A stretch of 64,000 nt of DNA from Paraburkholderia podalyriae. Lineage in GTDB: Bacteria; Pseudomonadota; Gammaproteobacteria; Burkholderiales; Burkholderiaceae. Below are positions 62,526 to 64,000 of the stretch, piece by piece. The position numbers were made by a program, and so were the translations under genes. The stretch covers positions 1-64,000 of the forward strand of contig NZ_VZQQ01000022.1 in assembly GCF_014397785.1 (NCBI RefSeq). Direction: 5' to 3'. Within the stretch, counting starts at the first letter, position 1; every line of letters starts with the position of its first letter. Below the pieces are notes generated by a model. That model was not told where the DNA came from. It was given only the letters and a program-made list of their open reading frames with translations, and did not search any database.

Positions 62526-63179
62526 ATGAACGCAAAAATCATGACTCGCATGGCCGTATTCGCAGTCGCCGGCTCGCTGATGGCAGGCTGCGCGACCCAA
62601 CAGGGCACGAACACCGCCGTCGGCACCGGCGTGGGCGCCGGCACCGGCGCGGCGCTCGGCGCGATCTTCGGCGGTGGCAAGGGCGCGGCAATCGGCGCGG
62701 CTGCCGGCGCGGCGGTCGGCGGCGTCACCGGCTACAACTGGGACAACATTCGCAACCGCATGTCGGGCGCGACCAAGGGCACCGGCACGCAGATCACCGA
62801 GCAGCCGGACGGCTCGCTCAAGCTGAACATCCCGAGTTCGGTCACGTTCGACACCAGCAGTTACGCGATCAGGCCGTCGTTCGCGCCGGTGCTCGACCAG
62901 CTCGCGCAGACGCTGCAGCAGAATCCCGAAGTGGTCGCATCGGTCGTCGGCCACACGGACAGCACCGGCTCGCTGCAATACAACGAGACGCTGTCGGTCA
63001 ATCGCGCGCAGAGCGTGACCGGCTATCTGGCGCAACGCGGCATCGCGCCGCAGCGCCTGTCGGCCACCGGCATGGGCCCGAACCAGCCGATCGCCGATAA
63101 CAACACCGAAGCCGGCCGCGCGGCCAACCGTCGCGTCGAAATCTATCTGCGCGCCACCGCCCAACACGCGACGCAATAA
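62526..63179 (+). CDS. OmpA-family outer-membrane lipoprotein (Pal/YiaD type)
   Basis: The product is 217 residues. A signal peptide with lipobox LMAGC (Cys-21) is followed by a glycine-zipper region (about 30-70, GTGVGAGTGAALGAIFGGG and AAIGAAAGAAVGG) that may insert in a membrane. The C-terminal OmpA domain (about 100-210, 'VTFDTSSYAIRP', 'VVGHTDSTGSLQYNETLSVNRAQSV', 'GMGPNQPIADN') binds peptidoglycan diaminopimelate. AAGGAAAC precedes ATG 62526. It resembles E. coli YiaD. Confidence 0.9.
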   Translation: MNAKIMTRMAVFAVAGSLMAGCATQQGTNTAVGTGVGAGTGAALGAIFGGGKGAAIGAAAGAAVGGVTGYNWDNIRNRMSGATKGTGTQITEQPDGSLKLNIPSSVTFDTSSYAIRPSFAPVLDQLAQTLQQNPEVVASVVGHTDSTGSLQYNETLSVNRAQSVTGYLAQRGIAPQRLSATGMGPNQPIADNNTEAGRAANRRVEIYLRATAQHATQ

Positions 63180-63299
63180 GGGCAGGTCTCAAGGAGCAGG
63201 AGCGGCCGGGCTGGCCGGGCTTTTCAGCCGCGCAGGCCTGGCGGGCGGAGCGGGCCGCTGCACTGGTTTGTCGACGGTTCGAAAAAAATTTCGAACTCT

Positions 63300-63407
63300 G
63301 CCGAAAATCCGCGGTCTCTCTTTACGGTACGTGGCTGGCGAAGCCGTCACGGCACCATTCTCCTCTTGTCGTTGTTGCTCCGGGGTTTAGCGACCCCGGT
63401 TTTTTTT
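63300..63407 (+). ncRNA. Candidate small RNA or leader ending at a strong terminator
   Basis: The stretch can fold a hairpin around GGCTGGCGAAGCC (about 63331-63343), then has a C/T-rich single-stranded part (CTCCTCTTGTCGTTGTTGCTC) and the terminator. The ompA-family gene ends 200 bases upstream and metG starts 165 bases downstream, so the terminator may instead close a long 3' UTR. No RNA family is recognised and no good promoter was found. Confidence 0.3.
63380..63407 (+). terminator. Rho-independent terminator
   Basis: CCGGGG (63380-63385) and CCCCGG (63394-63399) have an eight-base loop followed by eight T's. Confidence 0.88.
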
Positions 63408-63571
63408 GCCCGCGCGGTTTTGCACTTGCTTCGCAAAGCGTCGCTGGCCGTCCGCCACCCCAGCGCCCGTCCCTTCTGCTGCCCTCGTCCAGCCCGCCGC
63501 GCCCGGCCCGCCTGCGGCGTGCGCCCTGCTAAAATCACCGTTTCGTCCCATCGCAGGCACCCTCGATCCCT

Positions 63572-64000
63572 ATGTCAGCACCCGCCACCGATCTCCCAGC
63601 AGGCGCGCTCTCCGGCCGTCGTCAGATTCTCGTCACGTCGGCCCTTCCGTATGCGAACGGCCAGATTCATATCGGCCATCTGGTCGAATATATCCAGACG
63701 GACATCTGGGTCCGGGCGCTGCGAATGCACGGTCATGAGGTCTACTACGTCGGCGCCGACGACACGCACGGCACGCCGGTCATGCTGCGCGCGGAAAAGG
63801 AAGGCCTGACACCGAAACAGCTGATCGATCGCGTGTGGCAGGAACACAGGCGCGACTTCGACAGCTTCGGCATTTCGTTCGACAACTACTACTCGACCGA
63901 TTCCGACGAAAACCGCGTGCTCAGCGAAAACGTGTACCTCGCGCTGAAGGAAGCGGGGCTGATCGACGCGCGCGAGATCGAACAGGCGTACGACCCGGTC
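63572..64000 (+). CDS. metG: Methionyl-tRNA synthetase, N-terminal part (cut by window end)
   Basis: The first 143 codons are inside the window and the frame remains open at its edge. It has the class I start 'QILVTSALPYANGQIHIGHLVEYIQTDI' with the HIGH motif, then VGADDTHGTPVML, which is specific to MetRS. The N-terminal ~17 residues are a short extension. The enzyme charges tRNA-Met in the cytoplasm. The KMSKS loop and tRNA-binding regions lie outside the window. Confidence 0.95.
   Translation, partial: MSAPATDLPAGALSGRRQILVTSALPYANGQIHIGHLVEYIQTDIWVRALRMHGHEVYYVGADDTHGTPVMLRAEKEGLTPKQLIDRVWQEHRRDFDSFGISFDNYYSTDSDENRVLSENVYLALKEAGLIDAREIEQAYDPV

Larger units (their letters stand above)
63180..63571. 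other. Intergenic region before metG, with candidate small RNA
   Basis: No protein gene is seen. It holds hairpins, a strong terminator at 63380-63407 and a TAAAAT at 63526-63531 that may be a -10 element for metG. Confidence 0.5.

Noticed and set aside
1..64000. CRISPR arrays, prophage or rRNA operons
   Set aside because: No regularly spaced repeats, phage structural genes or rRNA sequences were seen; the only tandem repeat is the duplication at 6250-7975.

Overview
The window looks like a chromosome segment of a Burkholderia/Paraburkholderia-type betaproteobacterium. The evidence is high GC with strong G/C third-position bias, a HemD-HemX fusion, a glucokinase-HexR fusion, an ftsK-lolA-rarA-serS neighbourhood and a minCDE operon. 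No CRISPR array, rRNA or intact insertion sequence was seen. One tRNA (Ser, anticodon CGA) is present.

Region 1 (1-7980) is an accessory island of lower GC. It starts with the 3' end of an IS256-family element. An unrecognised gene follows, then a small exported protein that could be its partner, a PAAR spike-tip protein and a large 'evolved' VgrG. The VgrG carries a transthyretin-like linker and a C-terminal domain with an HExxH zinc-protease motif. Its 3' end overlaps a gene for an exported protein, the candidate immunity protein. An 882-bp-period tandem duplication has copied that gene together with the last ~70 codons of the toxin. I consider this the most interesting part of the window: a candidate type VI secretion metalloprotease effector with duplicated periplasmic immunity.

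Region 2 (7987-22405) holds a SulP anion transporter, a short-chain dehydrogenase, the hemC-hemDX-hemY operon, divergent ppc, an XRE/MmyB-type regulator, argH, and a TonB-domain lipoprotein. A candidate small RNA lies on the minus strand at 21677-21741.

Region 3 (22778-31776) holds an MHS-type transporter, two tiny membrane or lipoprotein genes, waaC, a ClC exchanger, minCDE, an acetyltransferase and a solitary map gene. Region 4 (31925-34664) contains a chemotaxis-receptor fragment, a Tat-exported glycosidase lipoprotein with a duplicated module, an AT-richer gene-free stretch, and tRNA-Ser.

Region 5 (34775-47169) is mainly housekeeping: serS, rarA, lolA, ftsK, trxB, an Smr-domain protein, a glutathione S-transferase and a LysR regulator. 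A CytX-like permease and a 76-aa unknown gene sit between rarA and lolA.

Region 6 (47239-56466) is a glucose uptake and catabolism unit. A four-gene ABC importer (gtsABCD-like) is divergent from zwf-pgl-glk/hexR. Both directions share a promoter region in which a near-perfect HexR-type operator overlaps both -10 boxes. Glucose would be imported, phosphorylated by the kinase half of the fusion, oxidised by Zwf and Pgl, and the unit controlled by the HexR half.

Region 7 (56574-64000) holds a LprI-like exported protein, an Orn/Lys/Arg decarboxylase, dcd, a SodC-like lipoprotein that appears to have lost most metal ligands, apbC, an OmpA-family lipoprotein and the 5' part of metG. All functions are read from sequence motifs and memory of protein families; no search was run.
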